In this document: one piece after another, positions 33,940 through 46,588 of the stretch
Layout: each line of letters opens with the position of its first letter
How positions within the stretch are numbered: position 1 is the first letter of the stretch
Assembly: GCA_031772625.1 (NCBI GenBank)
Contig: CM062808.1
Span: 476,529,655 to 476,593,654, forward strand
Direction of reading: 5' to 3'
DNA: 64,000 nucleotides
DNA from: Pinus tabuliformis
Lineage: Eukaryota > Streptophyta > Pinopsida > Pinales > Pinaceae
The notes under the pieces: generated by a model
The model's database searches: none
What the model saw: the letters and a program-made list of their open reading frames with translations, nothing else
Told to the model about the DNA's origin: nothing
Program-made: the position numbers and the translations under genes

Positions 33940-36900
33940 AATTGCATGCATGACAAGAACTTTAATGGGGAGTGTGTTGTATCTATATGCATGTGCCTCA
34001 TTCCATATGACAAGATACAAAGAATTCTTCAGTAGCCTAGAGTAGAAGGATCTCCATATGCCCATAGAACTCGAGGATGATAGGCAGTACAATACCAAAG
34101 GAATTGGAACTGTATCCTTTAAGAGAGAGTTAGACTCCCATATTCATCTGAAAGAAGTTTTGTAGGTACTTGGGTTGAAGAAGAACTTGATCTTTCTAGT
34201 TGTATTGGAGGATCTTGTCTATGATGTTGTTTTCAGTAAGGGGAAATCCTTTCTAAGACATGTAGCTACCAGGAAGATGAAACATATTAGATTTCAAGTG
34301 AATAATCTTCAAAAAGTTGAGGTGGAAGCTTGTGTTTCACTCAGTAGCAAGGCAGGAGAAGTGCCGAGTCAAGATATAGGAGAACTCTGGCACAGACGCA
34401 TGGGACACTTACACCATGGGGCCTTTAAGATCATGTAGCAAATTACCACCAGTCTCCCAAAATGCACCCTTGACCAGCATGATGTCTCCAAGGGATGCAC
34501 ATTGGGAAAATATGTCAAATCCACCTTCTAGGGATGAGATAGCATAGTTAGAGAAATATTGAAGCGAGTCCACTCTGACGTATGTGGACCATTTTCTACA
34601 GCCTCTATAGCAAAAAATAGGTATTATGTAATTTTTGTTGATGACTTTTCAAGAAAATGTTGGATCTTCTTCATGCGGAAGAAGGATGAAGTTTTCTAAA
34701 AAAAATTGAATTCAAAGCAATTGTTGAAAAGGAGACAGGTCATAAAATGAAAGCCCTGAGAAGTAATAATGGAGGAGAAAATGTTTCTAGGACCTTGAAG
34801 GAATTTTATGCCAAAGAGGGCATTAGAAGGGAACTGATAACTCCCTATAACCCATAGCAAAATGGGGCGGTTGCAAGGAAGAACATAAGCATAGTGGGAG
34901 CACCAAGAGCCATGTTGCATGATTAGGGGTTTCCATTACATATATGGGCAGAAGCATGCAATACTGCAATTTATTTGCAGAACAAGATCCCTCATAGAAT
35001 ACTTGGCATGATGACATCCGAAGAAGCTTTCTCTAGGAGGAATCTAGATGTATCTTATTTCATGATTTTTTGAGTTACTTTGTATCACCAAGTCTCCAAG
35101 GATAACAGGAAGAAAATTGAGCCTACATTTGATATGGGAGTCTTTGTAGGATACACAGAGACACCACATAACTATAGGGTGTATTTTCCCTCACTCATGG
35201 TAACAATAGTGAGGAGAGATGTAAAATTTGATGAGGAGAAGGCTATGAGATGCTCTCTGGAGTGAGAATTGAGTATCCCAAAGAAGGAGTAGTTGTTAGC
35301 TCCAAAGGAGGAGCTTCAGACAGATATTTAGGATGTTGTGGAGTAGCCACATGTAGAGGAGTAGATAGGAGGCAGAGTGGAGCCACCCACTCAACCAAAA
35401 TCTTCCTAAGAGGGGAGGAAGAGAACCAGAGAATATGACAAATTAGTGCAGGATGCACAAGAGCATGTGGGAGCTCTTTCATCTCAGCGCGGGAAGAGGA
35501 GGTCACTAGAAAAATACACTTGGTATATGGATCTCATGATATAATTCATTGAGACAGAGCCTTCTTCATTTGAGGAAGAATTTTCTCAACCAGTGTAGGT
35601 TGATGCCATGGTTGAGGAGTATGACTCGATCATGAAGAACAATGTATGTGAGGTGGTGCCAAGACTAGAGAACAAGTCAGTAGTTGGTTCCACATGGATC
35701 TAAAAATGAAGCATGAAACTGATGCGAACATCAAGAAGTACAAGGCCAGATTTGTGGACAAAGGCTTCTCTCACGTATAGGGAGTGGAATATGAGGAAAC
35801 ATTTTCCCTAGTGGCAAGATATTCCTCCATCGGAACCATTCTAGAATTAGTTGCGTAGATGGGGTGGAAGATCCATCAGATGGATGTGAAGGCCGCATTT
35901 CTCAATGGTGTTGTTGAGGAAGAAATTTACATAGAGCATCCAGAGGGGTTTGAGACATATGACGGGGAGACACATATATGTAGACTTAGGAGAGCCTTGT
36001 ATGTTCTAAAACAGGTTCCCTAAGCATGGTACACTTAGATTGACACATATCTCAATGGATTGGGTTTTACCAAAAGTGAAGCATATGCCTATCTCTATCA
36101 CATTGTGGTAGATGGAAATTTGCTAATATTAGTTTTATAAGTTGATGACTTGATACTTACAAGGGATGAGTAGTTTATCCTCTCTTCGAAGGAGGACATT
36201 GCGAGAGAATTTGAGATGAAATACATGGGCTTCATGCATTACTTCCTTGGGTTGGAAGTATGGCAGGGTGATGGTGAGTTGTTTGTGAGTCAGGGGAATT
36301 ATGCCTCTGAAATACTTTAGAGATTTCACATGAAGAACTGCAAGCCTATGGACACAACTCTAGCTACAAAATGGAGGGAGTGCTTCTTTAGGAGAGGAAG
36401 TAGATGCCACCATCTACAAATAGCTTGTGGGATCCTTGATGTATATGGTAAACATAAGGCCTGATATATGCTATGCATTTAATCAGTTGAGTCAATCCAT
36501 GGTGAATCCTACCAAGTTATATTGGAAGGCAGCAAAGCATGTGTTGAGGTACCTCATACACTCACTCGAGTATGGATTATGGTACAAAAGGGCAGAGAGA
36601 GTGAAGCTCCAAGGCTTCACTGCAGATTGGGTAGGGAGTCCATTAGACAAGAAAATTACTTCAAGTTCTATCTTTAGTGTTGGGTCTGCGGCGATTTCCC
36701 GGTATAGTAGGAAACAAAGGTTTGTGGCACTCAGATCAGCAAAGGTTGAATACATGGCTGCAATTCAAGCAACATGTGAGGCCATATGGATGAGGAAAAT
36801 ATTGGTGGGTGTTTTCAGTCAGGAGATGCATCCGATAGTGATTCACTGTGATAATTAGAGTTGTATCAAACTTTTTGAGAATCCAATATTTCATGACAAG

Positions 36901-37060
36901 TCCAAGCACATTGATATCAAGTACCATCACTTGCAGGATTGAGTTTAAAGAAGAATTATGATGCTATAGTACATTCCAAATAAGGAGTAGGATGCAGATA
37001 TCTTAACAAAGGCATTTTCAAGAGGCAAATTTGAATTCCATAGATGCAAGATAGGGGTAG
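33940..37060 (+). pseudogene. Element G pol: protease, integrase, reverse transcriptase, RNase H remnants
   Basis: In order: a protease remnant with CASFHMTRYKEFF near 34000, a GAG-pre-integrase motif LWHRRMGHLHHGAF near 34390, and an integrase core with VDDFSRKCWIFF and SNNGGEN near 34640-34790. The reverse transcriptase follows with MDVKAAFLNGVVEEEIYIEH near 35880 and HYFLGLEVWQGDGELF near 36240. RNase H shows GSLMYMVNIRPDICYAFNQL near 36430 and SAKVEYMAAIQATCEAIWMR near 36740. Many breaks throughout. Fossil. Confidence 0.85.
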
Positions 37061-37367
37061 TGCAGAATCCCTTTCTTGATAAGAGGGAGTGTTAGAAATG
37101 TAGAAAGAAAGGGTAAATTTGACTTGTGCCTTAGTTAAATTTAGTAATTTGATTTTCCACATCAATAGGATGACTTGGATTGCAGTTAACTTATGTGACA
37201 TGGCTTTTTTCTACTAGTTCACTTAATAAATTCAAGTTAGAGGCTAGAAGTAGAGTAGTGCATGAAGTGATTGCTAAAATTTAGCAATCTATGTAAGTTT
37301 GACTGAATTAATTGAGCACAAGTACTAAGTTGAGTCAGTTGAAGGTCAGCTGAGTAGTAGAATTGTT

Positions 37368-37710
37368 AGATATCATTTTTGGGATTCAACTGCGTTAAGT
37401 AAGTCATTCAAACGTATGACCATTTCCATGAGAGGTAGTCGTAACTGACTAATTTCTCATGATTTTTGAATAGTTCACTTAGCACTCATTGCATCGGGTG
37501 ATGCTCACAGGGGTGAAGAAGTGGGATTGAAACTAGTGAAATGTGGAGAACGAATCACATAGCATCAATCATCACTTCCGGGGCTTGCACCCGGTAACCA
37601 GGACTTCCCAGGAGGTCACCCATCCCAGAACTCCTCTGGCTCAAGCGCGCGCAGTTGAATCCCAAAAATGATATCTAATATAATGTACTGCGTAAATCCC
37701 CCATACTTAA
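37368..37710 (-). mobile_element. 343-bp 5S-rRNA-related insertion with 27-bp inverted repeats
   Basis: Flanked by a perfect 12-bp direct repeat AGTAGAATTGTT (37356-37367 and 37711-37722); the 5' LTR of G shows the unoccupied sequence. Perfect 27-bp inverted repeats lie at 37368-37394 and 37650-37676. On the minus strand, 37650-37580 resembles the 3' half of plant 5S rRNA, including the C-box region GGGTGACCTCCTGGGAAGTCC minus its last base. The 12-bp duplication favours a LINE-mobilised SINE. A Cassandra-type LTR relic is the alternative, but its expected 5-bp duplication and TG...CA ends do not fit. No ORF. Confidence 0.75.
37580..37650 (-). other. 5S rRNA 3'-half-like segment (not a functional 5S gene)
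   Basis: Matches the intermediate element (GGATGGG-like) and the C box of plant 5S genes. The 5' half of 5S rRNA is missing, so no full RNA could be made. The internal promoter elements may still be recognisable by TFIIIA. Confidence 0.7.
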
Positions 37711-38304
37711 AGTAGAATTGTTGTTAACTCAAGGATCTCTCAGTGAAACCAGTCAATAAGCTAAAAATAGCCCAGACATGCATGAAATTTGAATTTCCTA
37801 GCTGGAGTGGAGGAAAAGGCACATTGTAATTATCAATTGTATACTAGTTGAATGTGTAGGCTTGGCAGTTAAGCAGGTGAATAATTCTTTGGGAATTGTG
37901 CAAGATAATAGGAAAAACTTCCTATCTTTTAGGAGCTAATTTCCTCGAGGATTGCGTAAGGAAATAGGAGCAAGTTGGGACCTTGAATTGTAGAAGTGTT
38001 TACCATAGTAGTATAGTGAGTAGGAGAACAAGTTTACAACGCACATTGTGCGCCAGGATCGAAGCAAGACATTGTAATAGTTTCTCACTCTCATATGATT
38101 AATGAAAAGAAGAGAAGGTGTTTTCCCCAGTTGGGTTCCCTTGTAAATCATTGTGTTCTTATGGTATTTTAATGGTTGCATGTTAATACATGTTTTTCTA
38201 AATTATGATTTCCATTCCATGAAATAGTAGAGGAAATTTGTAATCTCTTGTTTTCAGTTTGAATAGATCAATAGTAGTAAATTTCTATTACTTTCTAAAA
38301 GTGC

Positions 38305-38690
38305 ATCCATAAGGGAACCCAAACCTCATTCGAATTGTGTTTCTCTCATGGAAACATTATTTATGATATTCATGTTCGACAATAATATCAAATTAAAGTT
38401 TCATGAGTAATTCAAATTGTCTCTTTTTTTAGTCAATTTTCTTTTTTGTTTTATTCTCTCCTCTCTTATTTTGTAGTAGCTAGTTTAGCTACATTAATAC
38501 AATATTATGAATGTATGCATGATGAATGGAAAGAAAACACACACACACAGATGTAAAGAAGAGAAAAAATGTGCATTTAAAAAATAAAAACATTAGAAAT
38601 TGTTTCTCAAATATATTTGAGAAAAAGAGGACAAAAGAGGACAATTCGAACCTAGAGTTGAGGGAAATGAAGACTTGTGGACACTTGGAT
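38305..38690. other. Unassigned spacer between G and D3
   Basis: AT-rich. The run ACACACACACA near 38538 and purine-rich words are the only features. No gene or element recognised. Confidence 0.5.
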
Positions 38691-41600
38691 AAGCCGCTAG
38701 TTAAGTTATTCTCTTATTTATTCTTGCACCCCAAAGGAAGAGGGGTGTTTTTTCGTTAAGAGTGAGAGGAATTGCTATCCAAATTCCCATGTGAAGACTA
38801 AGATTGGACTAGACATCTTGAACATATTATAATTTGCACATATCGAAGAAATAAAGAACCTAGTGAAATCCCATTGAATGTTGGTTTTTCCATTTAGATT
38901 TCTACGAATTCCAACTATTTTAGAATGCACACTATTGGTTTATCTTTCAAATTCAAGATCAATGGCTTAAACAATATGGATATTAACACTATTGTAGAGA
39001 GTTTCCAATATTTTATTTTATTATTTATTAACTATAGGAGAAGGGGAAAATGTCATTGTTGCTTACAATGGCTAGTGAAGTCCATTTTCTTTATTTTTTA
39101 ACTTTCATTTTTTTAGGCCCTAGATATTGATTTATTGCATTCTATTGTTATATTAGTATTGTTATCTATACCCTTCAATTGTAATTGTAACTTTTGTCTC
39201 GTATATATACCAAGGAGACCTAGTTCTAGAAATCATCACATCTTGTAAATTTCTTCTATTGTTAAAGGGGGATTTCCCTCAAAGAAGATTCACATTAATT
39301 ATTATTTCTCATTCTCAAGGCGTGGACTTACTCATATTTCTCTTTTTATGATATTTGAGTGTTTGGTGCACTCCAGTTGGTTTGAAAGCATACAATCCTT
39401 GGGTTTGGCTCCTTCAAATGAGTCATCTTGGTATTTTCACTATAACATTCTTTTAGGATAGTTCAAACTACGAAATTTTTGGGAGCCTAAGAAGACATAA
39501 CATTAAAGGAGTTTTGAGGTAAAAAATTGGGCTCATAACAAAATTTATATTATCAAAATCAACTTTAAAAGAGCCAATAGGATTCAAGATGCATTTTTTA
39601 GGAAAATTAAGTAAACTACTTTTTTAAATTGTATTTTCAATTTATCTCCTTATAAGTTTACTCAAATTTCAAATGTAGGCTTTCGTTAGAGATGGAATTT
39701 AATTCTGCATCCACTAACTACCCACTATGTATACTTTTGTTAAACTCACTGTGAGAAAAACTAGAAACACATTTCGAAAAGGATTGTTTTCATGTATTTC
39801 TAATTTATCTCATTGTGGGTCTACAAAAAATATGCAAAGTGATAGTCATTAGAAGAAAAATTTAATTCCACATCCAACAAGGTCCTACACTTGAAATTAG
39901 AGTAAACCTATGAGGAGATAACTTAGTAAAAAATGAAATATAAAGAGGTAGTTTTATTTCCTTCCTTTGAAATTTAATAACTCTTAGTGTATTATTTAAC
40001 TATTATTTTATTATTTTCCTTAGGAGGCACATTTTAGACTTGAAATTTCCCCTAACGAAAAGCATTTGTTTTCAAAATGTCAAGTTCAATATTTCTATAT
40101 TTTTGAAGATATAACCTATGGAAATTAGGGTTTTTTACTAACCTTAAATTTAGTCCCAAATGAGCCATCTAGGAATTGTTTCTATGAATTTTCTCGAGGA
40201 TGTTTCAAATATTAAAAGTTTGGGGAGACTAAGGAGACCTATCGAGTACCTATGGTAAAATGTTTAGGATATAGTTCACTTTGCTTTTAGACATACAAGT
40301 TGTGGAAATTAGGGTTTTGGACTAGTCTTGAAACTAGTCTCAAATAAGTGTTCTTGGTAAAATTGTCATATCTAAAGCCCTAAATGTTTAATATTGGTGC
40401 CACTAAATTGTTTGAAAATAATACATGACGTAACGTTTGGGTACAAGTTTCTAGAGTTGATATGAAAAATAGCACACATGGTGGATCGAATAAGTTTTCT
40501 CTCTTGACAAGGGTTAAAAATATAATTTTTGGGGAAGTTACCGTAAATTTATCTCCACCCATCCTATGGAATTGCAAAGAACAAGTATTAGGTTACTACA
40601 AATCAAAATTTTAACCTCATAAGGGCCAAAATTTTAGAGGCCTTTCAAGAGGGACTTTGGCAAACAATACAATCTACAAACTACAATTTTTCTAGGTGTG
40701 TTAACTTGAAATTATCTTAGTTTTCAATTAGAAGATCTATTTTTTTAATTGAAAAATTGTGATGCAAGATATGCATTATTCGAGATTCTACTCAAGACTA
40801 AGGAACTAATTAATTCCCAAGAAATATACAAGGAAGTTTGGTGGTAAAGATATTGTTACATGGATATTCTAGATGGATCAATTCTTTGATCTACACCAAG
40901 TTCCAACTTTACAAAAGGTAACTATTTCATCCTTTTGTTTATAACTTGATCAATCTATCTAATATCAATAGCTTTGTGAATGAAAAAAATATTTTATTCT
41001 CTCTTGATCCACTTTTAAAAATATTGATAACACACCATAGGGATATTAAGAGCAACACATTCTTGAGATAGTTGATAAATATCCAACAAAGAGGTCCAAT
41101 TATAGCACATATTTAGCAATTTCAAAAGTCGAACATCAGAGTAAAGAACATTCTAGAGGACAATTTGTTAGATCACTTTATAGGAACTTTAAAGGGCAAC
41201 ATTCAACTTGGGGTGTACTTCTTAGAACCTAAATTCATGGAGCATTCTTTTAGTGTGGAAAGTAAAGCTAAAAGTAAAAATATGACTACTAAAAGGGTAA
41301 TCAATAATAACTATAAAGAACATTATGTTCCCTCTCCTATAGAGAGATTTTATTTAAATTGTGACAACAAATATAGTAAGGGGCATAAATTTGTGAGAGG
41401 AAATTATTCTACATAGTTTGAAGATGAAAAAGATAAATAACTGAAACCATCACAAGATCTACAATTAGAAGAAACTACTCCAACCATATCTTTTTATGTG
41501 TTTGCAAGCATCAACACTTCTCAAACTCTCAAGATAGGAGGATATATCATAAAGAAAGAGGTTCTAGTATTAATTGATTCTAGTAGTACCCATAACTTCA

Positions 41601-44600
41601 TTAAATACAAATTAGCCCTTACAGGTTCCCATATGCATAAAAGAGTGAGATTGTGTATACAATTCAACAAATGTTAAAAGGTTTCATTCAACCTAGCCAA
41701 AGTGTTTACTTTTTACTAGTGATCAAGTTTTTAGAAAAAGAAGGTTCATGGCCTGTGTTTCTAGATTTATAGATAGCTCAACAAAATGAATATTAAAGAT
41801 AAGTTTCCTATTCGAGTGATTTATGAACTGTTAGATGAATTGTAAGGAGCAAACTTATTTACCTAGTTGGACCTTTGTTTTGGATATCTTAAAAACAAAT
41901 TGTGCCAATAAAACATCCCTAAACCGACCTTTAGAAAAACATGAAAGTCATTATGAGTTTTCTAGTGATGTCATTTTCCCTTACTAATGCATCTTCAATA
42001 TTTCAAAACTTGATGATTTTGATTTTCAAACCCACCCTTATAAAAAATATTGTTATTTTTTTTATAATATACTAATTTATAACAAATCCTGAGAAGACCA
42101 TGTATAATAGATTGACATGGACTTAAAAATATTAAAAAAGTAACAAATATATGCATCTAAGTAACTACAAAAATAGACATCAACTATAATGTCTTTGAAA
42201 TGTATTCTTTAAACTACAATGTCACTAAACAAAAATTTCTAAACTAACAACACTATAATTTATAAAAGTTTATTTTATAAATTAATTTTTTAATTGTGAA
42301 AATAATTTAAAAATTTTAACTCAAAAATAAATTTATTAAAAATTATTTGAAAATCAACAACTTAAATTAAATTAAATTATTATTTTTAAATATTTAACTC
42401 AATTTAAAAATATTAAATTAAATAAAAATGAATTAAAACATTAAAAATTATGAAGCGATATGATCCATCCTAAATCATTTTACTTTATCTTATGCCTCTC
42501 ACACCTATTCACCAAACCTCTTATTCTCTAAGTTACAATTATTTCAACATCATAACAAACTATTTCTTAATCACACAAAGCAATGAAACATCAAATAAAG
42601 TTACTATAAAGAACTTGCGATGGAAGATTTTTCGGTCATATTAGAATTTGGTTATGTATTTTCATATGAAATCTCGGATTTTTCTATTTTTTAGCGTTTG
42701 AAGTTTTTTTTTTAAATATGTTTTTTTATAAGTTTATTTTATTTTATTTTTGGAGTCTCAATTCTTGTTAAGTCATAAATTTTTGGTATAATTAACTTAC
42801 GAGCTATTGGATATATTTTTGGTGTTATAGTGGCAACTGCTAAGTTTGATTTTGGGCTTCGCCCAGATTACTCCAATAAATTACCGATTCACCATAGTTA
42901 AAAAAGAAACAAAATAATGTGTTTTCTATACTAACTATGTATTGGTTAACAAGTTTGGACATGATGTGTTCGCTTAGGTTGTTCTATATGTTACCAAAGT
43001 ACCTAAAATAATTTTAGACCAATTTTTACCAACTTTGTTTTAAGTTTGACATAATCCTAATTAAAAAGGAAATCAATTGTATGTAGAAGACATATTCAAG
43101 ACAAAAATTAATTAATATTAATGGCATATCTAATAAGAATAGAATAAGTGAAATATAAATAATGGCAAAGAATATTCTATTGTTTTGTTTATGACATAGT
43201 CTAATGGTTCTATGTTTTGATTTTTATTCATTGGGATTAAACAATATAATTTTTGGTAAGGTTATGATTTTCAATATTTAAAATGTATTTTTGAATGTAT
43301 AAATGGATTCAACACTTCGAAAACTGCTTGGGACACTTGGATTTTGTAGACTACACAACTCAAACTTGTGATTCCAAAAAATCTTTGTTGGATTTCGGGC
43401 AAAATTTACCATAAATATACCCAGAAAAAGACCAAAATATAGAAAAGTTAAAGTATGCATTTGTTTATTTTATATTGTTGCGTAAATTGTACTTAGTACA
43501 ATTTTATAAGAAAAATGTCATTTTTTATCCTTCAACATTGATACCTCACTCTATAAATCTACCAAGGTTGACTCAACTCAGACTCAATTCTTTCTTTTTT
43601 CTTAATTTTATTTTCACTTGTTTCTAAACTATATTGATTAACTAATCCAAATTACAATCAAGGTAGTGGTGAAAAAAGTTGCAAAGATAAAAAAAATAAT
43701 CAACAAAGACTTATTATATAACTTAATCTTACGATCCTTAACATTTATGGAGATTTTTTATCGATTTACCACACAACAATTAAAACTGTAAGTTTTATGG
43801 AGATTTTTTATCGATTTACCACACAACAATTAAAACTGTAAGTAACATTATATTTTGAACTCTTGATTTCTTTTACAAACATTTCTTTCACAACAAAAAT
43901 AATAAAGATGACTAAAACTTTATGTACATGTTTATGGAAGAGTGATAAATTAGCAATAACTCATCAGTGATGACCATTCATCTATTACACAAATAATAAA
44001 GGTAACTAAAACTTTATGTACATGTTTATGGAACAATGATACATTAGCAATAACTCACGAGTAATGACCATTCATTTATTACACAAGAACATCACGTATA
44101 TCCAATTGAAGAGTGACTATGGTGAAAAAATTCCTAACTTAAAATAAAATCTTGAAAATTTTTAATAACAATTTCATACCTATTCCACCTAAATAAATTA
44201 ATTAATGATTTACATGTAAACCACAAACATAAATATCTATCATACTCAAGTTGCATAAAACAAAAGCACTTAATACTTTAATTTTTATTAAAAATTTAAT
44301 AAAAATAAATTATTCAAAAGAATTAAACACATATTAAATTAATATATAAAATTAATTAATAAATAAATAAATAGAAATAAAAATATAGGGAAAAATCTTC
44401 TCATATAAATTACACAACAATACTCGTTATTAGAGTAATTGCTTTAGTGGCTACTAATAAACATTGAACATCTAGAATACAAAATATCTTATTACTTTAA
44501 TCGACAAAAATATTAAGTTTTTAAATGAAATGTTATGAGAAAGAGTTAAATCTGGAAGTTATTTATGGTGGAAATAAACCATCCCCAGTAACGTTGAAAT

Positions 44601-44965
44601 TTATTATTAAGTGTTACATAATCCGAATGATATACTAATGGTCAAATCTCTCTTATTTTTAAATAAAAATCTCTCTTATTTTTTTGAGTGGTATTTTAGA
44701 GGTTGAAAGGTCTGAAACGTTTCCCATCGTGTCTGGTAAGAGACAAATGGAGACCTGCGACAAAGATTGAGGTGGGCTTCAGCATGTGAATGCGTGTGGG
44801 GTCCATCTGCATCCACTAACTAACGCTATGACCGACGCCATGCGTGTGGGTCCACCTTCCATCTACCTCCACTTTAATCCTAACTAATGTTATGACCGGC
44901 GCCATGCATGTGGGGTCCACCTGCACCTTATTTTTAATTGAAAGCGTGTGGGGTTTCAAAACCGC
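38691..44965 (+). mobile_element. Ty3/gypsy fossil D, copy D3, uninterrupted
   Basis: About 6.3 kb matching D2 end to end without element C. It shows a gag remnant (about 40850-41420, FIGTLKGNIQLGVYFLEPK and CDNKYSKGH), a protease remnant (about 41490-41640, LIDSSSTHNF) and a reverse transcriptase relic (about 41840-42090). Integrase and clear LTRs are not seen. It carries its own short tandem duplication at 43744-43843. Its right edge GCGTTGA is the same as that of D2. Many breaks; fossil. Confidence 0.7.
43744..43843 (+). repeat. 50-bp tandem duplication in D3
   Basis: Two copies of a 50-bp unit starting TTTATGGAGATTTTTTATCG. D2 has a single divergent copy near 27763, so the duplication is specific to D3. 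Confidence 0.8.
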
Positions 44966-46427
44966 GTTGAAAATTCGATTACCGATGCTATCCTACCCTC
45001 AACCCTCAAGAAGAAGATTGTGTTTAGTGCCCATGTGCAGTGCGTGAATGTGCACAGGTTGTACACGCAAATAAATCGCTTGATGGTCACCTTAAGAAAA
45101 CGCTGTACTTTTCTGGATAGAAGTTTTAAAGTTTTTGGCATATTTTTTTTGGGGTCACATTTGTTTTTTATTTTTATTTATTTATTTTTTTGAAGTTTTT
45201 AGCATATTTTTTTTTGGGTTAAATTTGTGTAGAATTTAGTAAGAATTTATTATAATTACAAGTTTAAGTGGAAAGTCTCTTCAATTTTAAATTTTTAAGA
45301 TTTTTCTCTAATCAAAACAACTATTTTAAAAAACAGAAAATTACAATTTGACTAAAATTTGGTTTGTTAGATTCCAACCAATAAAATATATTATAGTGAA
45401 ACATTGCTTAAAATCCAGGTTGTCTACAAAGAAAACATATAATAGTGAAACAATGCACTTAAAAACCGATTTGTCTAAGGAGCCAACAAATTTGCCCGAG
45501 GACCAAATATGGCTGACATCCTGCATTTTTTTTGCAAAAAATCTAGCAGTAAGAACCAATCTTGTTCTAATGGTGGAAATGGATTCAGCACCACCAAAAA
45601 CCCATAAAATGCCTAAAATCTTTAAATTTGACAGCTGTAACCTGGATTTACAAAGAATTCTATTGAATTTTATCAAAATCTTGTCAGAATTTCAATGATT
45701 TTCTCTGAAAATTTGAAGCCTAGCTAAACTAGGGCCTTAAAAATGGGTTGAATGGTTAAAAATATTTTACTTAAATATTTTAATTTTTTATTAAAAAGCC
45801 ATAAAAATTTTATTAATTTTTTATTTAAAAATGGTAAAATTTATGATAATTTAATTATTTAATGATGGTGGGATTTGTGTTTGTACGTTGATTCATGAGT
45901 CTTATTTATGGAAAATCACTTTACATTAAAAAAAATTATTACTGTTTATAAGAGAGCAGACTTTCACTATTAAAAAATGTCTCTAAGTTAAAAGTAATCA
46001 CTCTATTTATTTATATTTAAAGAAATGATACCTTAATTAAATAAATAATGTTTTAGTTATGTCTTCACGTTTCTCAACACAATGTCAATCTAAATAGTAT
46101 TCACGTTTCTCAACACAATGTCAATCTAAATAGTATTAGCCGGAAACTTAATATTCCATATTATCATTGTACAATATCAACCTAAATTATATTTACAAAA
46201 AACTCAATATTTCATATTATTATTATTAAAGTTGAGTTTTCAAGTGGCATCTAGACATAGTCTAATACATAATAAATGCTATTTTCATAGCAATTTAACC
46301 CCTTTTTTTTAGAGGAATATTTCATTTTTCCTCTCTTTTTAAAGTAGCAAAACCTAAGATAATCGTGGTTAATTGTTCTTTACACATATAAGTTAATTCA
46401 TCAATATTAAATAAAATCATATCATTT
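44966..46427. other. AT-rich unassigned region left of the LINE
   Basis: 1.46 kb with no recognisable gene or element. Two overlapping open frames on opposite strands (45341-45698) lack any domain, and the plus one begins at TTG. The only clear structure is a perfect 36-bp tandem duplication at 46065-46136. Confidence 0.5.
46065..46136 (+). repeat. Perfect 36-bp tandem duplication
   Basis: Unit starting TCACGTTTCTCAACACAATG, copies at 46065-46100 and 46101-46136, no mismatch. Confidence 0.9.
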
Positions 46428-46444
46428 AAAATGATTAATTCATA
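46428..46444 (+). repeat. Left target-site duplication of the LINE
   Basis: AAAATGATTAATTCATA, identical to 53970-53986. Confidence 0.92.
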
Positions 46445-46588
46445 GAAGGAGAGCGCTCAACGGAACAGAGAGAGCTAGGGTTCTAAGGAAGAAACCCTCG
46501 ACGGCGCCGACAGCACAGAGGATTGCGTTCACGCTCCGCACAGGAATCTCTGCAGCGTGACAGAGCTGCAGGGGATCAGCGTAGGACG

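Larger units (their letters stand above)
32006..38299 (+). mobile_element. Old Ty1/copia element G
   Basis: LTRs 32006-32858 and 37090-38299 (the latter enlarged by an insertion at 37368-37710). Primer site TGGTATCAGAG at 32859 and purine tract AAGAGGGAG at 37081-37089. Target duplication AGTGT (32001-32005) versus AGTGC (38300-38304). The interior keeps the full Copia order gag, protease, integrase, reverse transcriptase, RNase H, with many breaks. LTR excerpts differ at roughly 12% by eye. The gag motif (KLALRDKLINICMHKGE) is Copia Retrofit/Ale-like, by inference. Fossil. Confidence 0.88.
37090..38299 (+). repeat. Element G 3' LTR, carrying an insertion
   Basis: Same LTR as 32006-32858 plus a 343-bp insertion at 37368-37710 with its own 12-bp target duplication. 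Confidence 0.85.

Noticed and set aside
37580-37650. A functional 5S rRNA gene
   Set aside because: Only the 3' half is present and it lies inside an inserted element.
37368-37710. Solo Cassandra LTR
   Set aside because: TG...CA borders can be drawn, but they give no 5-bp target duplication, whereas the 12-bp repeat fits exactly.
43744-43843. CRISPR-like or satellite array
   Set aside because: Only two units with no spacers, in a plant nuclear repeat; simple tandem duplication.
45341-45698. Two overlapping open frames of about 110 codons on opposite strands
   Set aside because: No domain, AT-rich composition, and the plus frame starts at TTG; most likely chance.
46523-46588. Open codons before the ORF1 ATG, as a longer ORF1
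   Set aside because: The first codon of that stretch is TTG and there is no upstream ATG; 46589 has a good start context.
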